Shown: in pieces, positions 55,917-64,000 of the stretch
Position numbering within the stretch: position 1 is the stretch's first letter
Layout of the letters: the number at the start of each line of letters is the position of its first letter
From: Candidatus Sodalis pierantonius str. SOPE
GTDB taxonomy: Bacteria; Pseudomonadota; Gammaproteobacteria; Enterobacterales; Enterobacteriaceae
Length of the DNA: 64,000 bases
Direction of reading: 5' to 3'
NCBI RefSeq assembly: GCF_000517405.1
Contig: NZ_CP006568.1
Coordinates: 1,798,001 to 1,862,000 of the forward strand
Made by a program: the position numbers and the translations under genes
Notes under the pieces: model-generated
Seen by the model: the letters and a program-made list of their open reading frames with translations, nothing else
What the model was told of the DNA's origin: nothing
Databases searched by the model: none

Positions 55917-56478
55917 GCAAGACCGCCACCGCTCCTTTGAGGATTTTGCCGCGGTTGTGAAAGATCTCATTGCACGCAAGGTCACGTCATCACCGCATCT
56001 CGGCGCGCGCGGCGGCCTGCTGGTGGGTAATATGCTGACGCAGTATCCGCAGCTGTTCGGCTGCATCGTCTGCGAGGTGCCGCTTTTGGATATGCAGCGC
56101 TATACGTCGCTTTCCGCTGGCGCATCATGGATTGCCGAATATGGCGATCCGGACGACCCAGCGTAATGGCACTATATCAAAACCTTTTCGCCGTACCATA
56201 ATATCAAGGCGGAAACCGCTTATCCGCCGGTGCTGTTTTATACCGCTACCAGCGACGAATCGGGTCAACCCGGCGCACGCACGCAAAATGGCGGCGCGTA
56301 TGCGGCAAATGGGCCACCAGCAGGCGTATTTCTATGAAAACACCGAAGGAGGGCACAGCGCCGCGGCGGACAAGAGACAAGCCGCGTTCCACAGTGCGCT
56401 TGTCAGCGAATTTCTCTGGTCCAGCCTAAACCGCGGCACGCCGGAAGCGTAGGCATTACCGGCCTGCTTCAGCCATAT

Positions 56479-56832
56479 TTACTGGCAGCATGCCGGGGAG
56501 AAGGTTTGGTGACCGCGTCCTTCCCGGCATTTAAACGTCGTGGCTTGGGTGTCTATTACCCATACGTCATTTTTGCGATGTAACGTGAATACGGTCTTCT
56601 CTATGGCGATGGCGTCATCCGCCAAGTCTTTCTCAATTTCAATCGTCGCTGCGGTGGGATTTTCACCCTGCGCCGTCTGCGTGATGCGTAGATTCCCCGG
56701 TTCGGAAAAATAGCCTGCATCCATGGCATTGATGGCTAATTTAATGAGCGGTAATGCATGTTCCTCATTAGTTGCCCATGCCGCAAAGTGGCAGGATAAT
56801 AATATATTAAGAGCAAAAAATGCTGGCTTCAT
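56479..56832 (-). CDS. Small exported protein of unknown function (117 aa)
   Basis: A signal peptide of about 20 residues (FFALNILLSCHFAAWA) follows the ATG, which is preceded by the strong site AGGAGGGGG. The mature part is about 97 residues with two Cys towards the end (ATTFKCREGRGHQTFSPACC), suited to one disulfide in the periplasm. I have a vague memory of similar small enterobacterial periplasmic proteins ending in a Cys-x-x-G-R-G-H pattern, but no name. Intact. Confidence 0.7.
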   Translation of the reverse strand: MKPAFFALNILLSCHFAAWATNEEHALPLIKLAINAMDAGYFSEPGNLRITQTAQGENPTAATIEIEKDLADDAIAIEKTVFTLHRKNDVWVIDTQATTFKCREGRGHQTFSPACCQ

Positions 56833-57239
56833 TGCGCTGCCCCCTCCTGTATTCTTTACTCGAAAAGCCTGTGTCGTAACGCATTATTGATGTGCATTTA
56901 GCGTCAGCATAGCATTCATGGCCTGTTCGTCATCTTAGAAACTCTCTTTTATTCTCTCAAATCTAAAATTTTCTTATCAATCCACGGTTCGGTTTAGGCA
57001 GGTTTGACCTATTTTTTGGATCAAGGACAATCCGGGTTGACAAGGTCAGACGCCTAATCGCCGTTTGACAGGAAACGCTTAAAATAGGTCTGTCCGCCGG
57101 GGGGCAAAGAAGAATGTAGTCGCCTAAGCGATCAGCGGAGCCTGTCTCAGGGCATCCGCGGTTGACGGGGGGTTAATCATTATTCGTCGCGAGAGGCCCG
57201 GGAGCGAAACCCGACATTGGCTCAATAATACCGCACCGA
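56833..57239. other. Intergenic stretch, no supportable gene
   Basis: About 400 bases with no frame worth reporting. Upstream region of the exported protein gene and probably eroded sequence. Confidence 0.4.
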
Positions 57240-57413
57240 CAGGCTTCCTCCACAGGGATAGGCTATAACTATGGTTATATTAATAATGATCCAGAAAATT
57301 ATGGCGCCAATCATTATCCTGATGTGATCCCGTGTGTGCTAACGCGCGGCGACAAAGGCGAGCCGCAGCTAGCGCCTGCCGACCTGCGCAGAATTGACGT
57401 CAAAGGAGCGTGA
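57240..57413 (+). pseudogene. 3' remnant of an unknown gene upstream of the monooxygenase
   Basis: An open frame without a start (GYNYGYINNDPENYGANHYP, then TRGDKGEPQLAPADLRRIDV) ends at TGA about 57411-57413, five bases before the next ATG. The composition is protein-like and the spacing suggests an operon with the monooxygenase gene. I cannot name the family. Confidence 0.4.
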
Positions 57414-57415
57414 TA

Positions 57416-57796
57416 ATGCAACACACCGATTGTGATGTCGTGATCGTGGGGGCGGGCCCGACGGGGTTGATGGCCGCCTACCTGCTTCAGCGCTGTGGCG
57501 TCCCCTTCCGCATTATCGACAAAGCCCTGGCCCCCAGCCGAAAATCCCGCGCCGCCGTGATGTCGGCCCGTTCGCTGGAGCTTTTTGCTTTGCTCGGCCT
57601 CAGTGAGACGTTATTAACCAAAGGCATCATGACGCAACAAATCGATTTCCATCTCTCGGGCCGTCACAAGGGTGGACTGAATTACGATTTGTGCGAGATA
57701 AACGACACCCCTTTTCCCTTTATTTTGATGATCCCGCAGTCTGCAACGGAACAGACGTTGTTGGACCTCCTTGCCGTGGCCGTCAGCGGCATATAG
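57416..57796 (+). pseudogene. FAD-dependent aromatic monooxygenase, 3'-truncated
   Basis: 127 codons from ATG 57416 (GGAGCG before it). FAD-binding motif VIVGAGPTGLMAAYLL, then the UbiH/PheA-type pattern (FRIIDKALAPSRKSRAAVMS, ARSLELFALLGLSETLL, PQSATEQTLLDLL). Intact family members have about 500 or more residues; here everything after the first domain is missing and the frame ends at 57796 after a few unrelated codons. A non-functional N-terminal remnant. Confidence 0.85.
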
Positions 57797-58065
57797 CGCT
57801 CCTTTGCGGTGTTGCCAAGTAGAAGCGCCATACTGTTATGCCGGCGATATAACCTTAGCTAATCGGCGCAAGGAGAGTGAATCAATCACGCAATTAATTC
57901 ATCTGTTCAGCTATATTTTCAGCAATCGTTGATTGGCTGTTTAATTTAAAATAAACCTTATGCATCCTAAAGCAATACACTTACGTAATGACCCTGCGGG
58001 AGTGTATTTTAAACGACATTCTCTTTTTGCTTAGCATGCCGTGTAACTAAATGAGGAGCGCATAA

Positions 58066-59856
58066 ATGGACATTAAACAGAAAATCGGCGCAATGACCTT
58101 GGAGGAAAAAATCGGTCAGAAAATCATGCTAGATTTCCGTTATTGGGATTCCAACGGCAACGGTAAGCGGGACATGATTGCTCCCGACGAAGCCATTGCA
58201 AAGATAATTCGCGATAACGGTATCGGCGGGGTAATCCTCTTTGCCAACAATTTAAAAAATAAAGCACAAATACAGACGCTGACGGACTGGTATGCGGGAA
58301 TTCATACCGATGGCGATATTCATTTATTTATCGGTACGGATAATGAAGGTGGAAACGTATTTCGTCTCCCCCGCAGTGAATACGTTGCCTTTCCCAATAA
58401 TATGACCTTGGCGGCAGCCTGGCTGGGCGGCACCGATAAGGAACTTGCCCGCGAACAGGCACAACATATGGCAAGCGATCTGCGGGCGTTATCGATCAAT
58501 GTCAATTTTGCGCCGATCGTTGATGTCAATACTAATCCGTTTAACCCTGTCATTAATGTCCGTAGTTTCAGCGATGACGTTGCAACCGTTATCACGCTGG
58601 CGGAAAGCATTCGCGCGGGCATGCACCAGCAGCAAATGATTACCGTTTATAAGCATTTTCCGGGCCATGGCGCTACGTCGACCGATTCGCATACCGCCCT
58701 GCCGCGGGTTGACCGTGACTGCCAGGAGGCGTTCGCAATCGATATTGCACCTTATCAGCACGCCATCGCCAGTGATACGCCGCCGGAGATGATCATGACG
58801 GCGCATATCCAATACCCTGAATTGGACGACACCCGGGTGCGTAACCGTAACGGCGTGGATATTACCGTACCCGTCACGATGTCACGTTGCATCCAGACCG
58901 ACATTCTGCGTAACCAATTGGGTTTCACCGGCGTGACATTGTCGGATGCGCTGGATATGGGCGCCATAACCGATCATTTTAACCCGGATGACGCCCTTGA
59001 GCGGGTGTTTACCGCCGGTGTCGATATCGCCCTCATGCCGGTAAGCGTCGCTTCGCCTGCCGAGGCTCAGCGCCTGTCGCAACTGATCGCGCTGATGGCG
59101 CAAAAGGTAAAACAAGGGGTTATCAAAGAGGGAGACATTGATGCCTCCGTTGCGAGGATCTTAACGCTAAAGCGGCGCTATCACCTGCTGGAAAAGGGAA
59201 AGGAAAGGGCGCCGCAGCCTGCCGCCGATGGACAGGCGCTGGAAAAGCGCATCAGCGCTCGGGCGATTACCGTCGTCATCAATCAGCAATCGACGCTGCC
59301 TCTAAAGGACAAAACCCAACGCTATTTTGTGCTGACGCCGTGGGCTGAGCAGGCCCGGGGCATTGCGGCGGTAATGTCACAAGAAGGGTATCTTACGGTG
59401 GAGGCGGCAAAGGAGACAAACCTGACGGATGCGGAGATCAAAGCGCGCATCGCGCGCTGCGACGTTTTTATGCTCGGTACGCTCTCTACCGCCTTTTCGC
59501 CGGTGGAGAGGGCGGCGTCGCCGTATAAGCCCCAACCCGATGAGACCAGCGATCGCTACCTTGCCTGGCTGCGCTTCGCGGCGGCGCAGGGGAAAAAACG
59601 CCTCCATTTATCCCTGCGGGCGCCTTACGACATTGTGAACTTCGCCGCGGAGGTGGACGCAGCCGTTGCTTCTTACTCCTATTATGGCTATGACAACGGC
59701 GTTTGGGGCAGCCATGCCATGATCTCGCTGGCTGAAGTGCTTATCGGTCAGCGTTCGCCGCAAGGGAAACTGCCGGTCAATACTTGGCACCATTATGATG
59801 TAAAGACCAATAGCGGTACCCTGGCTTATCCCCGCGGGTTTGGGCTTAGCTGGTAA
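58066..59856 (+). CDS. Glycoside hydrolase family 3, beta-N-acetylhexosaminidase type
   Basis: 596 residues. The GH3 N domain starts IGAMTLEEKIGQKIML; the NagZ-type His motif KHFPGHG is at 196-202 and the nucleophile is probably Asp294 in LSDALDMGA. A second C-terminal domain (ITVVINQQSTLPLKDKTQRY to SPQGKLPVNTWHHYDV) makes it the long, two-domain type, unlike the short cytosolic NagZ of E. coli. No signal peptide is seen. It may cleave GlcNAc from murein fragments or chitin-derived sugars, plausible in an insect host. A GAGGAG-like site (ATGAGGAGCG) precedes the ATG. Intact. Confidence 0.88.
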   Translation: MDIKQKIGAMTLEEKIGQKIMLDFRYWDSNGNGKRDMIAPDEAIAKIIRDNGIGGVILFANNLKNKAQIQTLTDWYAGIHTDGDIHLFIGTDNEGGNVFRLPRSEYVAFPNNMTLAAAWLGGTDKELAREQAQHMASDLRALSINVNFAPIVDVNTNPFNPVINVRSFSDDVATVITLAESIRAGMHQQQMITVYKHFPGHGATSTDSHTALPRVDRDCQEAFAIDIAPYQHAIASDTPPEMIMTAHIQYPELDDTRVRNRNGVDITVPVTMSRCIQTDILRNQLGFTGVTLSDALDMGAITDHFNPDDALERVFTAGVDIALMPVSVASPAEAQRLSQLIALMAQKVKQGVIKEGDIDASVARILTLKRRYHLLEKGKERAPQPAADGQALEKRISARAITVVINQQSTLPLKDKTQRYFVLTPWAEQARGIAAVMSQEGYLTVEAAKETNLTDAEIKARIARCDVFMLGTLSTAFSPVERAASPYKPQPDETSDRYLAWLRFAAAQGKKRLHLSLRAPYDIVNFAAEVDAAVASYSYYGYDNGVWGSHAMISLAEVLIGQRSPQGKLPVNTWHHYDVKTNSGTLAYPRGFGLSW

Positions 59857-59939
59857 CAATAACGGAATGGCTGCCGGCGCGTTTACCGCGGCCAATCTCA
59901 TGATGAATGACATTCATACCTTGAATCAGGGAGACAATA

Positions 59940-61226
59940 GTGCGGAGTGACAAAGGAATGGTACGTTGGCTAATAATCCTCGTATGGCTGGGGTTACTGG
60001 TCGGCTGTAGCAATAAACGTGCGGCGGAGCGCCTGCCGCCGTTAACCAGCAAACCCCAGGCGTCCGAAATGCGCGGCGTCTGGTGGACGACCCTGTACGG
60101 ACTTGATTGGCCCGGGCCCTCGACGCTTGATGCGCCCAATGACGCAGAGCGGATTCGACAGCAGCAAAACGCGCTGACGGCCAAGTTGGACAATCTGGTC
60201 AAGATCGGGGTTAACACGGTTTTTTTTCAGGTCAAGCCTGATGGTAACGCGCTTTATCGTTCCGAACTATTACCCTGGTCGGAAGTCCTCACGGGAACGG
60301 TTGGCCGGGATCCGGGCTATGATCCGCTGGCGTTTATGCTTGCACAAGCGCATAAAAGAGGTCTGAAAGTGCACGCCTGGCTCAATCCTTACCGGGTTAC
60401 CCTGAATACCCGGCCAGAAACCGCCGCCGCGCTGAATGCCACGCTAAGAACATCACCCGCCAGCGTTTATGCGCTCCATCCTGACTGGATACGTATCGCC
60501 AGCGGCCGCTACGTTCTAGACCCCGGCCTGCCCGAGGTGCGCAATTGGGTCGTCAGCGTTGTCACCGAATTGGTCAAAAATCACCCGGTGGATGGGGTGC
60601 AGTTCGACGATTATTTTTACTACGAAACCCCCGATTCCCGGCTGGATGATGATGCCATTTACCGGCTGTATGGACAGGATTTTATCGATAAAGCCGATTG
60701 GCGGCGCCACAATACCTTGCTGATGATTCAGCAGGTCTCCCAGGCAGTAAAATCCCTTAACGCGCACGTTGCCTTTGGCATCAGCCCCGCCGGCGTCTGG
60801 CGCAATGCGGCGGATGATCCCCGCGGTTCGGCTACCCAAGCCGGGGGGCCTGCCTATGATACCGCTTACGCGGATACCCGGCAGTGGGTACGGCTGGGCC
60901 TGCTGGACTACATCGCTCCACAGTTGTATTGGCCGGGGGCGCGGCAGATAGTCCGGTATGATGTGTTGGCAAACTGGTGGTCGGAGGTCGTACGCCCTAC
61001 CCACACCAAGCTCTATATAGGCGTCGCGCTTTACAAAATAGGCAGTCCCACGAAAGTCGAACCGGATTGGGGCGTGGAGGGCGGGGTTGCGGAGTTGAAA
61101 AAACAGCTGGATATTAACGACGCCTTACCTGAGGTCAACGGAACTATTCTGTTCAGCGAAGCCTATCTTAGCCGGCCGCAGACCGCCGCCGCGGTGGATT
61201 ATCTGAAAAGCCGGTGGCAGCCCTGA
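59940..61226 (+). CDS. digH: Glycosyl hydrolase lipoprotein, DigH/YddW-like (DUF187)
   Basis: 428 residues from GTG 59940, or 422 from ATG 59958. Lipobox LLVGC (Cys23 or Cys17) gives an outer-membrane lipoprotein. The GHL10/DUF187 body shows MRGVWWTTLYGLDWPGPST, GVNTVFFQVKPDGNALYRSE, HAWLNPYRV, and catalytic-region DGVQFDDYFY. E. coli DigH (439 residues) cuts denuded glycan strands at the division site. It follows the GH3 gene by 83 bases on the same strand, so the two may form a wall-turnover pair. Intact. Confidence 0.88.
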   Translation: MRSDKGMVRWLIILVWLGLLVGCSNKRAAERLPPLTSKPQASEMRGVWWTTLYGLDWPGPSTLDAPNDAERIRQQQNALTAKLDNLVKIGVNTVFFQVKPDGNALYRSELLPWSEVLTGTVGRDPGYDPLAFMLAQAHKRGLKVHAWLNPYRVTLNTRPETAAALNATLRTSPASVYALHPDWIRIASGRYVLDPGLPEVRNWVVSVVTELVKNHPVDGVQFDDYFYYETPDSRLDDDAIYRLYGQDFIDKADWRRHNTLLMIQQVSQAVKSLNAHVAFGISPAGVWRNAADDPRGSATQAGGPAYDTAYADTRQWVRLGLLDYIAPQLYWPGARQIVRYDVLANWWSEVVRPTHTKLYIGVALYKIGSPTKVEPDWGVEGGVAELKKQLDINDALPEVNGTILFSEAYLSRPQTAAAVDYLKSRWQP

Positions 61227-61251
61227 TAGGAAGCAACTGAAATCCACATCG

Positions 61252-61271
61252 CCCTGCCGTTACCAGCAGGG
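61252..61271. terminator. Possible bidirectional hairpin between digH and sitD
   Basis: A six-base stem CCCTGC/GCAGGG with an eight-base loop, in the gap between two convergent genes. No U-run is evident, so confidence is low. Confidence 0.35.
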
Positions 61272-61326
61272 TCATTGCAACGCATATCGCCCCGCCGTTT
61301 TCGGCAAGGCCGTGTCCGGTAGGGGG

Positions 61327-62166
61327 TTAGGCCGCATAGCGGATACGGTAACTCTGAACCCCCTTGATAAGGAAGACCACGGCAAACATCAGGGTGAAGA
61401 ACAATACGATGGTCGCCCCCGGCGAGCTATCCAGGAAGAAAGAAACGTACACTCCTAAAAAGCCGCCGGCGACGGCGATGGCCACGGAAGCCAGCATCAT
61501 TGACCAGAATTTCTTGGTGATAAGGAAAGCTATGGCCCCTGGAGCAATCAATAACGAGACGGACAAAATGATCCCGACCGCTTTAAGCGCCGCTACGATC
61601 GTCAGGGCAAGGAAGCAGAGCAGGCCGTAGTGCAATAGGCGCACATTAAGGCTGGAGGCTTTGGCTTGCACCCCGTCAAAGGTTTGCAGCAGCAGATCTT
61701 TCCATTTTACGGCGATGAACAGCACCGTAGCGGCGGAAATGACCGCCGCCTCGATGAGATCATCCGCGCCAATTCCCAGCATGTCGCCAAACAAAATATG
61801 CTGCAAATGGAGCGTGGACTGCACTTTGACATACATCACCAGCCCGACGCCAAACATATCAGAAAACACGATCCCCATCAGCGTGTCGTGCTTAATGCGA
61901 CTATTGTTTTTCAAAAAGCCGGTCGTCATGGCGCAAACCAGACCGGCCACGAAAACGCCAACCGCCAGTGGAAACCCGACCATATAGGCGATGATTACGC
62001 CCGGAAATACCGCATGGCTCATGGCGTCGCCCATCAGCGCCCACCCTTTTAATACCATCAGGCACGATAGCAGCGAGGCGGGAACGGCGATAAGAAGCAC
62101 AATCAAGAACGCATTATTCATGAAAGCAAAATGAAAGGGCATCAGCAAAGTGTCTGTCAGGCTCAT
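61327..62166 (-). CDS. sitD: Metal ABC transporter permease (SitD/YfeD type)
   Basis: 279 residues with about eight membrane helices of the ABC-3 (manganese/iron/zinc) permease family: LKGWALMGDAMSHAVFPGVI, IVFSDMFGVGLVMYVKV, KAVGIILSVSLLIAPGAIAF. It pairs with SitC in the inner membrane for Mn/Fe import. Its ATG overlapped the natural sitC stop (GGATGA) before IS903 copy 3 separated them. The frame is complete, but translational coupling and probably transcription are cut by the IS. Confidence 0.88.
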   Translation of the reverse strand: MSLTDTLLMPFHFAFMNNAFLIVLLIAVPASLLSCLMVLKGWALMGDAMSHAVFPGVIIAYMVGFPLAVGVFVAGLVCAMTTGFLKNNSRIKHDTLMGIVFSDMFGVGLVMYVKVQSTLHLQHILFGDMLGIGADDLIEAAVISAATVLFIAVKWKDLLLQTFDGVQAKASSLNVRLLHYGLLCFLALTIVAALKAVGIILSVSLLIAPGAIAFLITKKFWSMMLASVAIAVAGGFLGVYVSFFLDSSPGATIVLFFTLMFAVVFLIKGVQSYRIRYAA

Positions 62167-62175
62167 CCTTTTTTC

Positions 62176-63230
62176 CGCTTTGTTGAATAAATCCGAAATT
62201 TGTGACGACTTCCTCCCTATCAGGGCGATTGTTACATGATGCGGACGCTGTTTGGCATTCCTAACAACGTGATCCGGTTAAGCGCTTTGACCATTGCCAT
62301 AGCCTCACCTACCTGCGCGTCATAGTCATGCAGACTCAGATGACCACCCAGAAGTATTTTAAACCGGAACATGGCCGTTTCAGCCAGTGAACGCCGGTGA
62401 TAACCTACTTTCTTTTTCCAGGTATCGTTATTGCCGCTCAGATGCTGATTTGCCACCGCATGGTTACGCTCATGGTATCGAGCTGGCCAATATTGCGCAC
62501 CACTTCGCGGTGGGATAAGCGGCTTTATTTTTTTCCTCAGCAGAGCATCATGACAGTAACGCGTATCGTAAGCACTGTCAGCCGACGCTTCCCTGATTTT
62601 CCGGTGGGTTTGGTTAATCAGCCCGGGCAGCGCCTGCGCATCTGTTGTACCGCTTAGCGATAAATCGGCACAGATAATTTCATGTGTCGCGCTATCTACT
62701 GCCAGATGAAGCTTGCGCCATACTCTGCGCCTCTCAGCCCCATGCTGCCTGACTTTCCATTCGCCTTCGCCGAAGATTTTCAGGCCGGTGCCATCGATGA
62801 CCAGGTGTGAGATTTCGCCGCGGGTTGGCGTTTTTATGCTGATGTCGACGGTTTTTGCTCGCCGGCTGACCAGAGAGTAATCTGGGCAGCGCAGCGACAG
62901 CCCCATCAGTTTAAAAATCGAGTCAACGAAACCCTGTAACGCCCGGAGCGAAAGGTTAAACACGCGCTTTATCATCAGAACCGTGGTAATGGCCATATCG
63001 GTGTAGTGAAGCGGCCGGCCACGATGTTCAGGTGGTGTACTCTCAGTCCATGCAGCAATGGCTGACTCATCAAGCCATACTGTCAGGTCCCCCCGTTGCC
63101 TGAGCGCATTGTTATATGCGGGCCAGTTGGTGATTTTAAACTTTTGCTTTGCCATGGGGACCTGATGTTGAAACGAATGTAGTGATCAGAGCCGCCAGTC
63201 ACCTAAAAGTTCGATTTATTCAACAAAGCC
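62176..63230 (-). mobile_element. IS903-type insertion sequence, copy 3
   Basis: 1055 bases with perfect 9-base target duplication CCTTTTTTC at 62167-62175 and 63231-63239. It sits exactly at the sitC stop / sitD start overlap. Confidence 0.95.
62232..63155 (-). CDS. IS903-type transposase (copy 3)
   Basis: 307 residues, intact, with the same protein sequence as copy 1 as far as I can compare. DDE residues and YHRRSLAETAMFRFK present. Near identity indicates very recent spread. Confidence 0.96.
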   Translation of the reverse strand: MAKQKFKITNWPAYNNALRQRGDLTVWLDESAIAAWTESTPPEHRGRPLHYTDMAITTVLMIKRVFNLSLRALQGFVDSIFKLMGLSLRCPDYSLVSRRAKTVDISIKTPTRGEISHLVIDGTGLKIFGEGEWKVRQHGAERRRVWRKLHLAVDSATHEIICADLSLSGTTDAQALPGLINQTHRKIREASADSAYDTRYCHDALLRKKIKPLIPPRSGAQYWPARYHERNHAVANQHLSGNNDTWKKKVGYHRRSLAETAMFRFKILLGGHLSLHDYDAQVGEAMAMVKALNRITLLGMPNSVRIM

Positions 63231-63797
63231 CCTTTTTTCCTTAACTCGGTGCGAGCGCGTTTACGGGAGGCCAATAAGCCGTGCCGCGGCGCCAAAACGA
63301 ATGCCAGCAAAAAGAGGAGGGTTTGCAGCGAAACGATCAACCCGCCGGTGGCGCCGTCAAGAAAGTAACTGCTGTACGCGCCCACGAAACTGGTTAGCGC
63401 GCCCATAGGCACCGACACCATCTGCAAACGAGGGAAACGATCGGTCAGCAGCCAGACGGTGGCGCCGGGCGTCACTATCATGCAAATTACCAGGAGGGCG
63501 CCGACTGTCTGAAGCGCGGCGACCGTCGAGGCGGCCAGCAGAGTGAAGAACAAACACTTCAGCCCCACCGGATTAATCCCAACGGAACGCGCATGATTTT
63601 CATAAAGAATACCACCATCAGATCTTTCCACTTCACCAGCAAAATGGCCAGCGAGATACAGCCGATGAGCGCCAATTGCACAATATCGGACGGCGCAATC
63701 ACCAACAAATTGCCCAGCATGATCGTCTTGATATTCATCGCGGCGAGCCGCTGCGACAGCATAAATAGCCCGAAGGCGAAGAAAGATGAGAACGTCA
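63231..63797 (-). pseudogene. sitC: Metal ABC transporter permease (SitC/YfeC type), truncated and frameshifted
   Basis: The N-terminal about 90 residues are missing; the gene begins within LTFSSFFAFGLFMLS, where an IS903 fragment abuts at about 63797. Near 63597 one base shifts the frame between VKWKDLMVVFF and ENHARSVGINPVGLKCLFF. The rest (VGALLVICMIVTPGATVWLL, TSFVGAYSSYFLDGATGGLI) is normal. The 3' end (ELRKKG) ran into a TGA overlapping the sitD ATG before IS903 copy 3 displaced it. Confidence 0.88.
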
Positions 63798-64000
63798 ACC
63801 CGCGGCGAAATCTCACACCTGGTCATCGATGGCACCGGCCTGAAAGTCTTCGGCGAAGGCGAATGGAAAGTCAGGCAGCATGGGGCTGAGAGGCGCAGAG
63901 TATGGCGCAAGCTTCATCTGGCAGTAGATAGCGTGACACATGAAATTATCTGTGCCGATTTATCGCTAAGCGGTACGACAGATGCGCAGGCGCTGCCCGG
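63797..64000 (+). mobile_element. IS903 fragment, internal part of transposase, runs off the window
   Basis: On the plus strand, the middle of the IS903 transposase (TRGEISHLVIDGTGLKVFGE, then EIICADLSLSGTTDAQALPG) begins abruptly at about 63797 without the IS end or the transposase N terminus. Its orientation is opposite to the other three copies. It joins directly to truncated sitC, so the junction is a recombination or deletion scar. Confidence 0.9.

Larger units (their letters stand above)
50460..56452 (+). pseudogene. S9 prolyl-oligopeptidase family gene, split by two IS elements
   Basis: Pieces in order: 50510-51130 (ENQRTLARYAQGQHF, KLGDDYYNFWQDQANPRGLL), 51130-51905 (DRTPGFERDYVGRSLDFYRR, KDGTSIPYFQIAAKDL, LYGYGGFDVS), then IS21, 54508-54601 (MERGGMYVVANIRGGAEYG), IS256, and 55925-56452 (SFEDFAAVVKDLIARK, EWHYI-type region, AYFYENTEGGH with the catalytic His). 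In-frame stops are at 50531 (TAG), 50567 (TAG), 51624 (TAA) and 56164 (TAA). Frameshifts are near 51130, 51890 and 56265. The active-site GGSNGG motif reads HLGARGGLLVGNML, so the Ser is deleted. The start is uncertain. Confidence 0.88.

Overview
The window looks like chromosome of a Sodalis-group (Enterobacterales) insect endosymbiont at an early stage of genome decay. Three things point that way: a type III secretion system laid out gene for gene like Salmonella SPI-2 (the Sodalis symbiosis-region type), many pseudogenes carrying only one or a few fresh lesions, and several nearly identical insertion sequences (IS903/IS5, IS256 and IS21 families). This IS load resembles what is known of the rice/maize weevil symbiont more than the tsetse symbiont. 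The assignment is inference; no database was searched.

Layout. 1-2873: end of a 2-hydroxyacid dehydrogenase remnant, then the 5-oxoprolinase genes (pxpA on minus; pxpB and pxpC on plus, both broken). 2916-4295: a broken LysR gene divergent from a VOC-fold gene. 4516-5028: two small possible genes. 5246-29495: the SPI-2-like locus. A candidate secreted effector lies just beyond sctU. The structural and translocator genes all run on minus from ssaB (25839) down to sctU (6060). The ssrA-ssrB two-component pair runs divergently on plus. The order matches SPI-2 except that sseF/sseG are missing or decayed. Most components are intact, but sseA, sscB and sctT are frameshifted.

29979-37781: a small regulator-sized gene, two IS903 copies, a DUF2171 gene with a nonsense codon, a 5'-truncated IS256 element, a plasmid-type ParA plus ribbon-helix-helix partition pair, and a full IS256 copy. 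38007-39942: an unknown membrane/exported protein and an exported LD-carboxypeptidase. 40024-49624: one long minus-strand operon (LysR regulator, M20 amidohydrolase, peptide ABC transporter A-B-C-D-F, serine hydrolase, MmgE/PrpD protein) in which almost every gene is broken. 50460-56452: an S9 prolyl-oligopeptidase pseudogene interrupted by an IS21 element and an IS256 element. 56479-61226: a small exported protein, a truncated FAD monooxygenase, a GH3 beta-N-acetylhexosaminidase and a DigH-like lipoprotein. 61327-64000: a Sit/Yfe-type metal ABC permease pair, split by IS903 and cut by a second IS903 fragment.

How it fits together: SsrA/SsrB would switch on the divergent secretion operons. 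SctC-D-J form the rings, SctR-S-T-U-V the export gate, SctN-L-Q-K-O the ATPase and sorting platform, SctF and SctI the needle and rod, SseB-C-D the translocon with SscA as chaperone, and SsaL-SsaM-SsaB the substrate switch. The frameshift in sctT, an essential export-gate part, suggests the machine is dead or dying unless slippage or sequencing error explains it. The peptide-uptake operon, the oligopeptidase and the 5-oxoprolinase genes are also decaying, as expected for a symbiont living on host-supplied nutrients. I saw no rRNA, tRNA or CRISPR array.
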